A stretch of 64,000 nucleotides of DNA from Pseudomonas triticicola (GTDB lineage: Bacteria > Pseudomonadota > Gammaproteobacteria > Pseudomonadales > Pseudomonadaceae), in contig NZ_JAHSTX010000001.1 of the NCBI RefSeq assembly GCF_019145375.1, positions 2,393,001-2,457,000 of the forward strand. Reading direction: 5' to 3'. A model generated the notes under the pieces. The model made no database searches and had not been told where the DNA came from. It saw only the letters and a program-made list of their open reading frames with translations. Both the position numbers and the translations under genes were made by a program. This document shows positions 20,383 to 29,842 of the stretch, in pieces. How positions within the stretch are numbered: position 1 is the stretch's first letter; each line of letters begins with the position of its first letter.

Positions 20383-20922
20383 TCAACGCACCGCCGACTT
20401 GGCGGCGCGCAGCAATCGATCGGATAACTCTCCCGGACCCAGCGCCCTAGCCAAGGCCAGACCACCGACCATCAACGCGACATCGGCCAAAGCCTTGTCG
20501 GTGTCTTCAGGGCTGGCGGCCAGTTGCGCGACCATCAGCTCCAGATGCTCGTTCAGCGCGATGCGGAACGACTCCGGCAAACGCCCCAATTCGCCAATCG
20601 AGGCCGGAATCGGGCATGCGGCTTCGCTGGAATCCCGGTGTTTGCGTGACAGGTAGAACGCAGCCACCAAAGCGCGACGCTCTTCGCCGGTCAGATCGGC
20701 GTCCATGTCGGCAATCAGGTCGCGACGCCGGCCCAGCAGTTGCTTGAACGCTTCGAGCATCATCGCGTCCTTGCTTTCGAAGTGGGCGTAGAAGCCGCCG
20801 ACGGTCAGGCCGGCGGCGCCCATCACTTCGCCCACGCTCGGGTCAGCCGGGCCGCGCTGAATCAGTGCGGCGCTGGCAGCCTTGAGGATGCGTTCGCGGG
20901 TTTGAGCTTTTTTATCGTTCAT
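20383..20922 (-). CDS. TetR family transcriptional regulator
   Basis: A 179-residue repressor-type regulator. The N-terminal helix-turn-helix is seen as RERILKAASAALIQRGPADP, then VGEVMGAAGLTVGGFYAHFE. The C-terminal helical domain (TGEERRALVAAFYLSRKHRD) would bind an unknown ligand. It is first in a probable operon with the hydrolase and thioesterase genes, and its own start lies 10 bp from a set of GAATATTA repeats, including a perfect palindrome, so autorepression is likely. Confidence 0.93.
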   Translation of the reverse strand: MNDKKAQTRERILKAASAALIQRGPADPSVGEVMGAAGLTVGGFYAHFESKDAMMLEAFKQLLGRRRDLIADMDADLTGEERRALVAAFYLSRKHRDSSEAACPIPASIGELGRLPESFRIALNEHLELMVAQLAASPEDTDKALADVALMVGGLALARALGPGELSDRLLRAAKSAVR

Positions 20923-20932
20923 CGTTGCCTCC

Positions 20933-20971
20933 GAATATTACGACTAGAATATTATTCCCATAATAATATTC
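20933..20971. promoter_or_regulatory. Palindromic operator upstream of the TetR gene
   Basis: Perfect 10-bp inverted arms GAATATTATT (20947-20956) and its complement (20962-20971) around CCCAT, plus a further GAATATTA at 20933-20940. The A+T-rich, dyad-symmetric site just before the ATG suits binding by the adjacent TetR protein. Confidence 0.72.
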
Positions 20972-21104
20972 CGCAAGTCATGAATATGACCGCTGGTCTG
21001 AAGCACAGTGTAAGGAAAAAGGAGAGTTGGCCAAACGCCGGACAAACAAAAGGGCCATTCAATAATTGAATGACCCTTATAAAATCCCGCAGAGCGGGTA
21101 ATCG

Positions 21105-21180
21105 TGGCGTCCCCTAGGGGACTCGAACCCCTGTTACCGCCGTGAAAGGGCGGTGTCCTAGGCCACTAGACGAAGGGGAC
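21105..21180 (-). tRNA. tRNA-Glu (TTC)
   Basis: 76 bases including CCA. The minus strand starts GTCCCCTTCGTCTAGTGG and the anticodon loop is CTTTCAC. All four stems pair; identical to the copy at 21390-21465. Confidence 0.97.
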
Positions 21181-21260
21181 ACAAACCCTTCTATACAACT
21201 GATCAGTGCTGAGAGCTGATCGATTCAAGGCCGGTGTGGCCAGACCTTGAACTGTAAAAT

Positions 21261-21336
21261 TGGTGGAGCTAAGCGGGATCGAACCGCTGACCTCCTGCAT
21301 GCCATGCAGGCGCTCTCCCAGCTGAGCTATAGCCCC
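21261..21336 (-). tRNA. tRNA-Ala (GGC), copy 1
   Basis: 76 bases including CCA. The anticodon loop is ATGGCAT within stem CCTGC/GCAGG; the T-stem is AGCGG/CCGCT. Confidence 0.97.
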
Positions 21337-21389
21337 GGATTTTTCGCCTCGCGGCGGAGTGATCTCTTGCAACATCACTTCTGTAAAAC

Positions 21390-21465
21390 TGGCGTCCCCT
21401 AGGGGACTCGAACCCCTGTTACCGCCGTGAAAGGGCGGTGTCCTAGGCCACTAGACGAAGGGGAC
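21390..21465 (-). tRNA. tRNA-Glu (TTC), second copy
   Basis: 76 bases including CCA, identical in sequence to the copy at 21105-21180. Part of a tandem duplication of the Glu-Ala unit. Confidence 0.97.
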
Positions 21466-21544
21466 GCAAACCCTTCTATACAACTGATCAACGCTGAGTG
21501 TTGATCGCTTCAAGGCCGGTGTGGCCAGACCTCGAAGTGTAAAT

Positions 21545-21620
<76 letters not shown>

Positions 21621-21746
21621 TCATCGCTGAGGACGGGGCGAATCTTAAGGGCGTATCGAAAGCCTGTCAAACTTATTTTTGAAAAATTTCAAAATTTTTT
21701 GCCGGGATAACAATCACTTACCGCCCTCCCCCGTAAATTCGGGAGA

Positions 21747-21795
21747 AACGCCGAAGGCAGGATCAAAAGATCGCAGCCTTCGGCAGCTTCTACAA
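21747..21795 (-). terminator. Stem-loop terminator after gltX
   Basis: On the minus strand GCCGAAGGC and GATC pair with their complements downstream around TTTT, 15-60 bases past the gltX stop. The sequence GCCGAAGGCTGCGATC is itself a common Pseudomonas intergenic palindrome; a fragment recurs near 33840. Confidence 0.6.
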
Positions 21796-21809
21796 AGAAG
21801 CAAAAGCAA

Positions 21810-23291
21810 TCAGGCGATGGCGCCCAAGAGCTTTTCCCACTCTTTGTTTTCTTTCTTCGACACGCCGCCCAGCAGGTCAATCGCCTGGCGCAAGCGGAAT
21901 CGGGTGAGATCCGGGCCGAGGATTTCCATCGCATCGAGCACCGACACCGAACTCGCCTGCCCGGTGATCGCAGCAAACATCAGCGGCATCGCGTCGCGCA
22001 GTTTCAGCTCGAGGGATTCGACCACCGCCTGAATCGTCGCGGTGATGCTGTCCTTCTCCCACTGCCGCAGGCTTTCCAGTTTCCACAGGATCAACTGCAT
22101 CAACTGGCGAACCTGATCGCCGGAGAGTTTTTTCGACTCAAACAGCTTGGCATCCGGATTCACGCCGCCAGCAAAGAAGAACCCTGCCAGCGGTGCGACC
22201 TGGCTGAACGTTTCAACCCGGCCCTGCACGTGCGGCGCGATTTTCATCATGTATTCAGAGTTGAACGCCCACTTCTGCACGCGGGCGGCAAACTCTTCCA
22301 CCGGCAGATCGCGCAGCCACTGGCCGTTGAGCCATGACAGCTTCTCGATATCGAAGATCGGCCCGCCGAGGGAGACACGCTTGAGGTCGAAGTTGTCGAC
22401 CATTTCCTGCAGCGAGAACTTCTCGCGCTCGTCCGGCATCGACCAACCCATGCGCCCGAGGTAGTTGAGCATCGCTTCCGGCATGAAGCCCATGCGCTCG
22501 TAGAACGTCACCGAGGTCGGGTTCTTGCGCTTGGACAGCTTGCTCTTGTCCGGGTTACGCAGCAGCGGCATGTAGCACAGCTCTGGTTGTTCCCAGCCGA
22601 AGTATTCGTACAGCAAAATCAGTTTCGGTGCCGATGGCAGCCACTCTTCGCCACGCAGCACGTGGGTGATGCCCATCAGGTGATCGTCGACGACGTTGGC
22701 GAGGAAGTACGTCGGCAGGCCGTCGGTCTTCATCAGCACTTGCATGTCCATGCGATCCCACGGGATCTCGACGTCGCCACGCAGCATGTCCGGCACCACG
22801 CAGACGCCTTCGCTCGGCACCTTCATGCGAATCACGTGCGGTTCGCCAGCGGCCAGGCGCGCGGCGACTTCTTCCTTCGACAGCAGCAGTGCGCGGCCGT
22901 CGTAGCGCGGAGTTTCACCCCGGGCCATTTGTTCGGCGCGCATCTGGTCCAGCTCTTCAGCGGTGCAGAAGCACGGGAACGCATGGCCCATGTCGACCAG
23001 TTGCTGGCAGTACTTCTGATAGATATCGCCGCGCTCGCTCTGCCGGTAGGGGCCGTGCGGGCCGCCGACGTCCGGGCCTTCGCTCCAGTCGATGCCGAGC
23101 CAGCGCAGGGCGTCGAAGATCTGCTGTTCGGACTCGCGGGTCGAACGCAACTGATCGGTGTCTTCGATGCGCAGGATGAACTCACCGCCATGCTGCTTGG
23201 CAAAGCAGTAGTTGAACAATGCGATGTAAGCGGTACCTACGTGGGGGTCCCCGGTAGGCGATGGCGCGATGCGAGTGCGGACGGTGGTCAT
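21810..23291 (-). CDS. gltX: Glutamyl-tRNA synthetase
   Basis: It charges tRNA-Glu with glutamate. From the ATG at 23289-23291 the protein has 493 residues and begins [20 protein letters not shown], with PHVG as the HIGH-type motif. [11 protein letters not shown] is the KMSKS-type motif; [14 protein letters not shown] and the C-terminal anticodon-binding helical domain are also present. An open frame extends 129 bp upstream, but that part is not conserved. It lies just downstream of uvrB and just upstream of a cluster that includes two tRNA-Glu genes, its own substrate. Confidence 0.97.
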   Translation of the reverse strand: MTTVRTRIAPSPTGDPHVGTAYIALFNYCFAKQHGGEFILRIEDTDQLRSTRESEQQIFDALRWLGIDWSEGPDVGGPHGPYRQSERGDIYQKYCQQLVDMGHAFPCFCTAEELDQMRAEQMARGETPRYDGRALLLSKEEVAARLAAGEPHVIRMKVPSEGVCVVPDMLRGDVEIPWDRMDMQVLMKTDGLPTYFLANVVDDHLMGITHVLRGEEWLPSAPKLILLYEYFGWEQPELCYMPLLRNPDKSKLSKRKNPTSVTFYERMGFMPEAMLNYLGRMGWSMPDEREKFSLQEMVDNFDLKRVSLGGPIFDIEKLSWLNGQWLRDLPVEEFAARVQKWAFNSEYMMKIAPHVQGRVETFSQVAPLAGFFFAGGVNPDAKLFESKKLSGDQVRQLMQLILWKLESLRQWEKDSITATIQAVVESLELKLRDAMPLMFAAITGQASSVSVLDAMEILGPDLTRFRLRQAIDLLGGVSKKENKEWEKLLGAIA

Positions 23292-23420
23292 GGCTTGTCT
23301 CGAAAAAATGAAGAGCAGAACAATCAAGCGGCGAATGGTAACAGGCGACACCCGCCCCGCTCCAGCGGGCAGGGTATTTAAGCCGGAGACCGGGACTCGC
23401 TTATACCGAGTCGCCCCCAT

Positions 23421-23442
23421 TTGCGAGCAAGCTCGCTCCCAC
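23421..23442. repeat. Single REP element
   Basis: TTGCGAGCAAGCTCGCTCCC, the A variant of the REP core, in the gap between gltX and uvrB. No inverted partner is seen close by. Confidence 0.8.
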
Positions 23443-23455
23443 AGGGAACGATCCC

Positions 23456-25471
23456 TTAGACCGTAAGCAATCGTTCGCGCAGTTTGGCAATCTCGTCACG
23501 CATCTGCGCCGCCGCTTCAAACTCCAGATCCCGCGCCAGTTGGTACATCTTCTCTTCCAGCGCGCGGATGCGTTTGGTGATTTCGCTTGGCGAGCGCAGC
23601 TCGGCTTCGTACTTGGCGTTCTCTTCGGCGGCCTTGGCCATGCCTTTGCGCTTCTTGCTGCGCGAACCCGGCACGGTGGCGCCTTCCATGATGTCGGCGA
23701 CGTCCTTGATCACACCTTTCGGGGTGATGCCGTTTTCCAGGTTGAAAGCGATCTGCTTCTCGCGACGGCGCTCGGTCTCACCAATCGCCCGCTCCATCGA
23801 ACCGGTCATGCGATCGGCGTAGAGAATCGCCCGGCCATTGAGGTTACGCGCCGCACGGCCAATGGTCTGGATCAGCGAGCGCTCGGAACGCAGGAAGCCT
23901 TCCTTGTCGGCATCGAGAATCGCCACCAGCGACACTTCCGGCATGTCGAGGCCTTCACGCAGCAGGTTGATCCCGACCAGCACATCGAACACGCCGAGGC
24001 GCAAATCGCGGATGATCTCGACGCGCTCAACGGTGTCGATGTCCGAGTGCAGGTAACGCACGCGCACGCCGTGGTCGGCGAGGTAATCGGTCAGGTCTTC
24101 GGCCATGCGCTTGGTCAGCGTGGTGACCAGCACACGTTCTTCGATCGCCACACGCTTGGTGATTTCCGAGAGCAAGTCATCGACCTGGGTCAGCGCCGGC
24201 CGCACTTCAACCTGCGGGTCGACCAGGCCAGTCGGCCGCACCACTTGTTCGACCACGCGCCCGGCGTGCTCGGCTTCGTAGTTGCCGGGCGTTGCCGAGA
24301 CGAAAATGGTCTGCGGGCTGACCCCTTCCCACTCGTCGAAACGCATGGGCCGGTTATCCAGCGCCGAAGGCAGGCGGAAGCCGTACTCGACCAGCGTCTC
24401 TTTACGCGAACGGTCGCCTTTATACATCGCGCCGACCTGCGGCACGCTGACGTGGGATTCGTCGATCACCAGCAAGGCGTCGGCAGGCAGATAGTCGTAA
24501 AGGGTGGGCGGCGCCGCGCCGGCCGGACGCCCGGACAGATAACGCGAGTAGTTTTCGATGCCGTTGCAATAGCCCAGTTCGAGGATCATTTCCAGGTCGA
24601 AACGGGTGCGCTGTTCCAGACGCTGGGCTTCCACCAGTTTGTTGTTGCTGCGCAGGTATTCGAGGCGCTCCTGCAATTCGACCTTGATGCCTTCGATAGC
24701 ATCGAGCAGGGTTTCCCGAGGCGTCACGTAGTGGCTCTTCGGGTAGAAAGTGAAGCGCGGCATCTTGCGGATGACTTCGCCGGTCAGTGGGTCGAAGGCG
24801 GAAATGCTCTCGACCTCGTCATCGAACAGCTCAATGCGGATCGCTTCCAGATCGGACTCCGCCGGGAAGATATCGATCACATCACCGCGCACGCGGAACG
24901 TCGCCCGGGCGAAATCCATGTCGTTGCGGGTGTATTGCAGGTCGGCCAGGCGCCGCAACAGCGCGCGCTGATCAAGCTTGTCACCGCGATCAACGTGCAA
25001 GACCATTTTCAGATAGGTTTCCGGACTGCCCAGACCGTAGATGCATGAGACCGTGGTGACGATGATCGCGTCCTTGCGCTCCAGCAAGGCCTTGGTTGCG
25101 GACAGGCGCATCTGCTCGATGTGGTCGTTGATCGAGGCGTCCTTCTCGATGAAGGTGTCGGACGACGGCACATAGGCTTCGGGCTGGTAGTAGTCGTAAT
25201 AGGAAACGAAGTATTCAACGGCGTTGTTCGGGAAGAACGCCTTGAACTCCCCGTACAACTGCGCGGCCAGGGTCTTGTTCGGCGCCAGTACGAGCGTCGG
25301 CCGCTGGACCTGGGAGATGACGTTGGCGATGCTGAAGGTCTTGCCCGAACCGGTCACACCGAGCAATGTCTGGTGCGCCAGCCCGGCGTCAATGCCCTCA
25401 ACCAACTGGCGAATGGCTTCCGGCTGATCGCCGGCAGGCTCGAAGCGGGTGACTAGCTGGAATTCCGACAT
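23456..25471 (-). CDS. uvrB: Excinuclease ABC subunit B
   Basis: The damage-verifying helicase-like subunit of nucleotide excision repair. From the ATG at 25469-25471 it has 671 residues and begins [20 protein letters not shown]. The Walker A motif [14 protein letters not shown], the beta-hairpin region [24 protein letters not shown]-type [11 protein letters not shown], helicase motif [14 protein letters not shown] and the C-terminal UVR motif ([20 protein letters not shown]) are all visible. AGAGGTG lies a suitable distance before the start. It is divergent from the aminotransferase gene; the 337-bp gap between them is described separately. Confidence 0.98.
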   Translation of the reverse strand: MSEFQLVTRFEPAGDQPEAIRQLVEGIDAGLAHQTLLGVTGSGKTFSIANVISQVQRPTLVLAPNKTLAAQLYGEFKAFFPNNAVEYFVSYYDYYQPEAYVPSSDTFIEKDASINDHIEQMRLSATKALLERKDAIIVTTVSCIYGLGSPETYLKMVLHVDRGDKLDQRALLRRLADLQYTRNDMDFARATFRVRGDVIDIFPAESDLEAIRIELFDDEVESISAFDPLTGEVIRKMPRFTFYPKSHYVTPRETLLDAIEGIKVELQERLEYLRSNNKLVEAQRLEQRTRFDLEMILELGYCNGIENYSRYLSGRPAGAAPPTLYDYLPADALLVIDESHVSVPQVGAMYKGDRSRKETLVEYGFRLPSALDNRPMRFDEWEGVSPQTIFVSATPGNYEAEHAGRVVEQVVRPTGLVDPQVEVRPALTQVDDLLSEITKRVAIEERVLVTTLTKRMAEDLTDYLADHGVRVRYLHSDIDTVERVEIIRDLRLGVFDVLVGINLLREGLDMPEVSLVAILDADKEGFLRSERSLIQTIGRAARNLNGRAILYADRMTGSMERAIGETERRREKQIAFNLENGITPKGVIKDVADIMEGATVPGSRSKKRKGMAKAAEENAKYEAELRSPSEITKRIRALEEKMYQLARDLEFEAAAQMRDEIAKLRERLLTV

Positions 25472-25808
25472 ACACACCTCTGGAATCGCGGCGTTCCGCG
25501 TCAGACGGAGCACCACGAGGACGACCGCAAACGACCGATGTCGCGCAAGAAAAAACCTGGATTGTGCTGAATGTGGTGGCGATTGCCTGACCTTTCAAGG
25601 CAAACGTCCTACATCCGGTAAAGAGTCTGACAAAGTCAATCGACTAACGGTCAAGAAATAATCGGAAAAACTTACCCTAAAAGCCGATTCGCCTGTCGCC
25701 ATTGCGCGGTGATGGCCTCTATACTAGCTCCCCGTTTGTGCACCGCTCTAGTGCATTCGGCTGGAGCGCGACACGTCCCTCCACTCTCCATTCAGAGCCG
25801 CCGTAATA
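25472..25808. promoter_or_regulatory. Divergent uvrB / aminotransferase intergenic region
   Basis: No gene is seen here. TATACT (25720-25725, plus strand) is a likely -10 for the aminotransferase. Downstream is the dyad TGCACC-GCTCT-AGTGCA (25739-25755), which resembles an NtrC site with one mismatch. No clear LexA box was found before uvrB. Confidence 0.45.
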
Positions 25809-27005
25809 ATGAGCCTGTTCTCCGCTGTCGAAATGGCACCCCGCGATCCAATCCTGGGCCTCAACGAAGCATTCAACGCCGATACCCGGACCACCAAGGT
25901 CAACCTGGGCGTGGGCGTGTACTGCAACGAAGAGGGGCGAATTCCACTGCTGCGCGCGGTGATCGAAGCCGAGACGATTCGCGTCGCGCAACACGCTTCG
26001 CGCGGTTACCTGCCGATCGATGGTATCGCCGCCTACGACCAGGCCGTGCAGAAACTGCTGTTCGGCAACGACTCGCCGCTGATCAGCGCCGGTCGCGTCA
26101 TCACCACTCAGGCCGTCGGCGGGACCGGCGCACTGAAAATCGGTGCCGACTTCCTCAAGCAACTGCTGCCGAACGCCGTCGTGGCGATCAGCGACCCGAG
26201 CTGGGAAAACCACCGCGCACTGTTCGAAACCGCTGGTTTCCCGGTGCAGAACTACCGTTACTACGACGCTGCCACCCATGACGTGAACCGTGCCGGCATG
26301 CTCGACGACCTCAACGCCCTGCCGAACGGCTCGATCGTTGTCCTGCATGCTTGCTGCCACAACCCGACCGGCGTCGACCTGACCCCGGCGGACTGGAACA
26401 AGGTACTGGAAGTGGTCAAGGCCAAAGGTCACGTGCCGTTCCTTGACATGGCTTACCAGGGTTTCGGCGACGGCATCGACGAAGACGCCGCCGCTGTGCG
26501 CCTGTTCGCCGAATCCGGCCTGACCTTTTTCGTCTCGAGCTCGTTCTCCAAATCGTTCTCGCTATACGGCGAACGCGTTGGCGCACTGTCGATCATCAGC
26601 GAATCGAAAGAAGAAAGCGCGCGCGTGCTGTCGCAGGTCAAGCGCGTTATCCGCACCAACTACTCCAACCCGCCAACCCACGGCGCCAGCATCGTTGCTG
26701 CGGTGCTGAACAGCCCGGAACTGCGCGCGCAGTGGGAAGCCGAGCTGGCCGAGATGCGTCTGCGTATTCGCGGCATGCGCGAGCAGATGGTTGCCCTGCT
26801 GGCGGAAAAAGCCCCAGGCCGCGATTTCAGCTTCGTCGGTCGTCAGCGCGGTATGTTCTCCTACTCCGGCCTGACCACTGAACAAGTGCATCGCCTGCGC
26901 AACGAGTTCGGCATCTACGCCCTGGACACCGGCCGCATCTGCGTGGCCGCGCTGAACCAGAGCAACATCAAGGCTGTGACGGACGCGATCGTTCAGGTCA
27001 TCTGA
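25809..27005 (+). CDS. tyrB: Aromatic amino acid / aspartate aminotransferase
   Basis: A class I PLP-dependent aminotransferase of the AspC/TyrB group, which would transfer the amino group between glutamate and aromatic or dicarboxylic 2-oxo acids. The 398-residue protein begins MSLFSAVEMAPRDPILGLNE. It has LHACCHNPTGVDLTPADW, the PLP-binding Lys in SSSFSKSFSLYGERVG, and the substrate Arg region near ALDTGRICVAALNQ. The start ATG has only a weak ribosome-binding site. Position opposite uvrB matches P. aeruginosa. AspC versus TyrB specificity cannot be decided by eye. Confidence 0.9.
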   Translation: MSLFSAVEMAPRDPILGLNEAFNADTRTTKVNLGVGVYCNEEGRIPLLRAVIEAETIRVAQHASRGYLPIDGIAAYDQAVQKLLFGNDSPLISAGRVITTQAVGGTGALKIGADFLKQLLPNAVVAISDPSWENHRALFETAGFPVQNYRYYDAATHDVNRAGMLDDLNALPNGSIVVLHACCHNPTGVDLTPADWNKVLEVVKAKGHVPFLDMAYQGFGDGIDEDAAAVRLFAESGLTFFVSSSFSKSFSLYGERVGALSIISESKEESARVLSQVKRVIRTNYSNPPTHGASIVAAVLNSPELRAQWEAELAEMRLRIRGMREQMVALLAEKAPGRDFSFVGRQRGMFSYSGLTTEQVHRLRNEFGIYALDTGRICVAALNQSNIKAVTDAIVQVI

Positions 27006-27020
27006 TTTCGGCGAGTGATG

Positions 27021-27054
27021 AAAAACGGGAAGCCTTTTGGGCTTCCCGTTTTTA
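27021..27054 (+). terminator. Rho-independent terminator after the aminotransferase gene
   Basis: AAAAACGGGAAGCC/GGCTTCCCGTTTTT, an 8-9-bp G+C-rich stem with A and T runs on either side, 16 bases past the stop codon. Confidence 0.9.
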
Positions 27055-27105
27055 TTTGTCTCTGGAAACGCCTTGCAACCTCTAGACTGCACACAATTCA
27101 AATCT

Positions 27106-27192
27106 GTGGGAGCGAGCCTGCTCGCGAATGCGGTCGACCAGTTGATGTTATGTCAGCTGACAAGACGCTTTCGCGAGCAGGCTCGCTCCCAC
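27106..27192. repeat. REP doublet, outward-spaced arrangement
   Basis: REP at 27106-27128 and its inverted copy at 27170-27192. The spacer contains the perfect palindrome TGTCAGCTGACA. Confidence 0.88.
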
Positions 27193-27230
27193 AGGACATG
27201 AGCCGAACCCGGAACCTTGCGAGAACCCAC

Positions 27231-27431
27231 ATGAAAAACGACAACCTGCGCGCCGACCGTGACGACCTGGATGATTTCATCCCGCGAGCTCCGGCCAAGC
27301 GTGAAAAGAGCCTGGTGCTGCAAGTCGCCGCCGGGGTATTCCTCGGTGGCCTGGCCCTGTGGCTGGTGCAACTGGCGGCGACGGCGGTCTATGCCAAGCT
27401 GATGCTCGGCACGATTACCTTCGGCAGTTAA
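27231..27431 (+). CDS. Small single-pass membrane protein of unknown function
   Basis: A 66-residue protein starting MKNDNLRADRDDLDDFIPRA. A charged N-terminal third (rich in D, R and K) is followed by one hydrophobic helix, VAAGVFLGGLALWLVQLAAT, and a short tail ending GTITFGS. It would sit in the inner membrane with the N-terminus probably in the cytoplasm. Its stop codon overlaps that of the convergent gene at 27428. The chosen ATG excludes an in-frame extension that would run through the REP doublet. No function can be inferred. Confidence 0.65.
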   Translation: MKNDNLRADRDDLDDFIPRAPAKREKSLVLQVAAGVFLGGLALWLVQLAATAVYAKLMLGTITFGS

Positions 27432-27658
27432 GCCAGCTCGGCCGAGCGTTGAGTGGCAGCATCGTCGTAAATCACATACAGCGATTCGGCGACCTGGCTT
27501 TTGATGGCCTTGCTGCTTTCAAGACCAAGCACGAAACCTTCGGCCTTGCCGCCAGCGCGGTTCAATTCTTCGGCGGTGCTGGCGCCGGCGATTGCATCGA
27601 AGAGTTTTTCGGCGTGCGGGCCGATCCCTTTGGGCAGGCTGATCTGTGCAGTGCTCAT
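27428..27658 (-). CDS. Small hypothetical protein
   Basis: A 76-residue protein, MSTAQISLPKGIGPHAEKLF onward, with no signal peptide or membrane segment; predicted mainly helical and soluble (IAGASTAEELNRAGGK, VAESLYVIYDDAATQ). Its stop overlaps the stop of the convergent small membrane protein by four bases. I do not recognise the family. The moderate codon bias and clean start suggest it is real. Confidence 0.6.
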   Translation of the reverse strand: MSTAQISLPKGIGPHAEKLFDAIAGASTAEELNRAGGKAEGFVLGLESSKAIKSQVAESLYVIYDDAATQRSAELA

Positions 27659-27877
27659 GCGAGCACCTCGGTGTTACGAGTGATTTGAATCATGGCGCGT
27701 ACCTATGCGGCGAATGGCCGGCAGCGCGTGTGACCACTTCCGGGCTGCCATGGTAGACCTCTGAGGCCTTTCTGGTAACCGCCAATCGCTGACAAAATGC
27801 CGTCCGTCCCGACGAATCGCAAAAGTTGCCGGGTGATGCTTGACTTCTCTTTTTGAATCAGTAACATACGCACCAAT

Positions 27878-27953
<76 letters not shown>

Positions 27954-27960
27954 AATAGCA

Positions 27961-27995
27961 AAGCCCCTGAATCGCAAGATTCAGGGGCTTTTTTG
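27961..27995 (+). terminator. Rho-independent terminator after tRNA-Asn
   Basis: A 13-bp stem AAGCCCCTGAATC with its complement around GCAA, followed by a T run. Strong terminator. Confidence 0.93.
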
Positions 27996-28014
27996 TGGAC
28001 GCTCGGAAAATGCC

Positions 28015-28050
28015 AAAAGGCCGATCTGCTTGGGCAGATCGGCCTTTTCT
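28015..28050 (-). terminator. Rho-independent terminator after the NCS2 permease gene
   Basis: AAAAGGCCGATCTGC pairs with GCAGATCGGCCTTTT around a short loop; A/T runs on both sides allow use on both strands. It lies 17 bases past the permease stop. Confidence 0.9.
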
Positions 28051-28066
28051 GTTTCAGACGCAGCGG

Positions 28067-29590
28067 TCAGACATGTTCGCTGCTCTTCACCTGAACCTTA
28101 GGCGCGCCGTGGCCATGGTCGTGGTCATCCGGCTCGATCACCGGCACTTCCTTGCCATCGCAATCATGCAGCTTGCCGTCGCTGAAGTAATCGCCTTCAC
28201 GCAGCGCGGCCAGATCGCGATAACGCAGGGTGCGCTCTTCCGCGGCGGCGAATACCGACTGTTGATCCGAGTTTCCGGTCGTGAAGTGGTTGAACGCCAG
28301 GTTAAGCAGGATCGCCATGATTGCCGATGAACTGATGCCCGAATGGAAAATCGTCGCGAACCAGCTCGGGAAGTGATCGTAAAAGTTCGGCGCGGCGATC
28401 GGGATCATGCCGAAACCGATCGAAGTGGCCACGATGATCAGGTTGACGTTGTTGCGGTAGTCCACCTTCGACAAGGTGCGGATGCCGCTCGCAGCCACGG
28501 TACCGAACAGCACGATCCCGGCGCCGCCAAGGACCGAAGTCGGTACGGCGGCAATCACCCGACCCATGAACGGCAGCAGGCCAAGCACGACAAGGAACAG
28601 ACCGCCGGTGGCCACCACGAAACGGCTCTTGATCCCGGTCACCGCCACCAGGCCGACGTTTTGCGCGAAAGCACTTTGCGTGAACGATCCGAAGATCGGC
28701 GCGAACATGCTCGACAGCATGTCGGCACGCAGGCCGTTACCCAAGCGTTTGGAATCCACCTTGGTGTCAATGATCTCGCCCACGGCGAGGATGTCCGCCG
28801 AGGTTTCCACCAGCGTCACCATGACCACAATGCACATCGACAGGATCGCGGCGAAATGGAAGGTCGGCATGCCGAAGTGGAACGGTGTCGGGAAGCCGAA
28901 CATGGGACCGGTGGTGACACTGGAGAAATCCGCCATGCCAAGGAACACCGCCAGCACCGTGCCGATGACCATGGCCAGCAGAATCGACAGCCGAGAAATG
29001 GTCGCGCTGCCAACCTTGCTCAGCAGCAACACCAGCACCAGCGTGACCGCCGCCAGACCGATGTTCTGCATGCTGCCGAAGTCCGGCGCGTGGCTGTTGC
29101 CGCCCATCGCCCAGCGTGCGGCCACCGGCATCAGCGTCAGGCCGATGGTCGTGATCACAATGCCGGTGACCAGCGGCGGAAAGAACTTGGAGATGCGTGA
29201 GAATACCGGCGTGATCAGCAAGCCGATCAACGAGGCGGCAATCACCGCACCCAGCACCGATTGGAAACCGCCCTCCCCGCCGCTGCTGACGATCGCAACC
29301 ATGGTCGCCACGCCGGAGAACGATACGCCCTGGACCAGCGGCAGCTGACAGCCAAAAAACGGTAGACCCAGGGTTTGCAGCAACGTCGCCAGCCCCCCCG
29401 CAAACAATGAAGCAGCAATCAACAGACCAATGTCCGCCGGCGACAGACCGGCCGCCTGGCCAATGATCAGTGGCACCGCAACGATACCGCCGTACATGGT
29501 CAGAACATGTTGCAGGCCGTAAGCCATATTCGCGCCGACCCCGAGGTTTTCGTCCTCGGGCCGTTGGTGTGAAACATGGGGCGTTTTCAT
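28067..29590 (-). CDS. NCS2-family nucleobase (uracil/xanthine) permease
   Basis: A 507-residue inner-membrane symporter for a purine or pyrimidine base. From the ATG at 29588-29590 it starts MKTPHVSHQRPEDENLGVGA and has about 12-14 hydrophobic segments. Family features are QHVLTMYGGIVAVPLIIGQA, the QLPLVQGVSFSG loop and GLVAVTGIKSRFVVATGG. The C-terminal tail is His/Asp-rich (VIEPDDHDHGHGA). Xanthine/urate carriers of Pseudomonas look like this, but the exact substrate cannot be told. The upstream DNA holds three palindromes. It ends at its own terminator, so it is probably monocistronic. Confidence 0.9.
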   Translation of the reverse strand: MKTPHVSHQRPEDENLGVGANMAYGLQHVLTMYGGIVAVPLIIGQAAGLSPADIGLLIAASLFAGGLATLLQTLGLPFFGCQLPLVQGVSFSGVATMVAIVSSGGEGGFQSVLGAVIAASLIGLLITPVFSRISKFFPPLVTGIVITTIGLTLMPVAARWAMGGNSHAPDFGSMQNIGLAAVTLVLVLLLSKVGSATISRLSILLAMVIGTVLAVFLGMADFSSVTTGPMFGFPTPFHFGMPTFHFAAILSMCIVVMVTLVETSADILAVGEIIDTKVDSKRLGNGLRADMLSSMFAPIFGSFTQSAFAQNVGLVAVTGIKSRFVVATGGLFLVVLGLLPFMGRVIAAVPTSVLGGAGIVLFGTVAASGIRTLSKVDYRNNVNLIIVATSIGFGMIPIAAPNFYDHFPSWFATIFHSGISSSAIMAILLNLAFNHFTTGNSDQQSVFAAAEERTLRYRDLAALREGDYFSDGKLHDCDGKEVPVIEPDDHDHGHGAPKVQVKSSEHV

Positions 29591-29626
29591 GGTGGGGGGT
29601 TCCCTGGTTTTTGTTATGCGCACACT

Positions 29627-29670
29627 GTATTCAATACTCAGGACAAATGTCCATAGAGTTGTATACAACT
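29627..29670. promoter_or_regulatory. Cluster of palindromic operator candidates before the permease gene
   Basis: Three dyads lie 37-80 bases before the permease start: GTATTCAATAC (29627-29637), GGACAAATGTCC (29641-29652) and the perfect AGTTGTATACAACT (29657-29670). The last resembles GntR/FadR-subfamily operators (TTGTATACAA). No GntR gene is in the window, so the regulator is unknown. Confidence 0.5.
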
Positions 29671-29842
29671 TGTCAGTCACATAATGGTTAGGTAGCCATC
29701 CAACCTTCTAGCCTGCGCTTCTTGCTCCAACAAATCCGGCAACACATCCCCGCTGCGTCTGCGCTCGTGCCCACTAGGCTGAAGTGTTCATGGCGACCGA
29801 CGGTGTGGTCGCGCTCTTTTTTATACATATAAAGTATGCATA

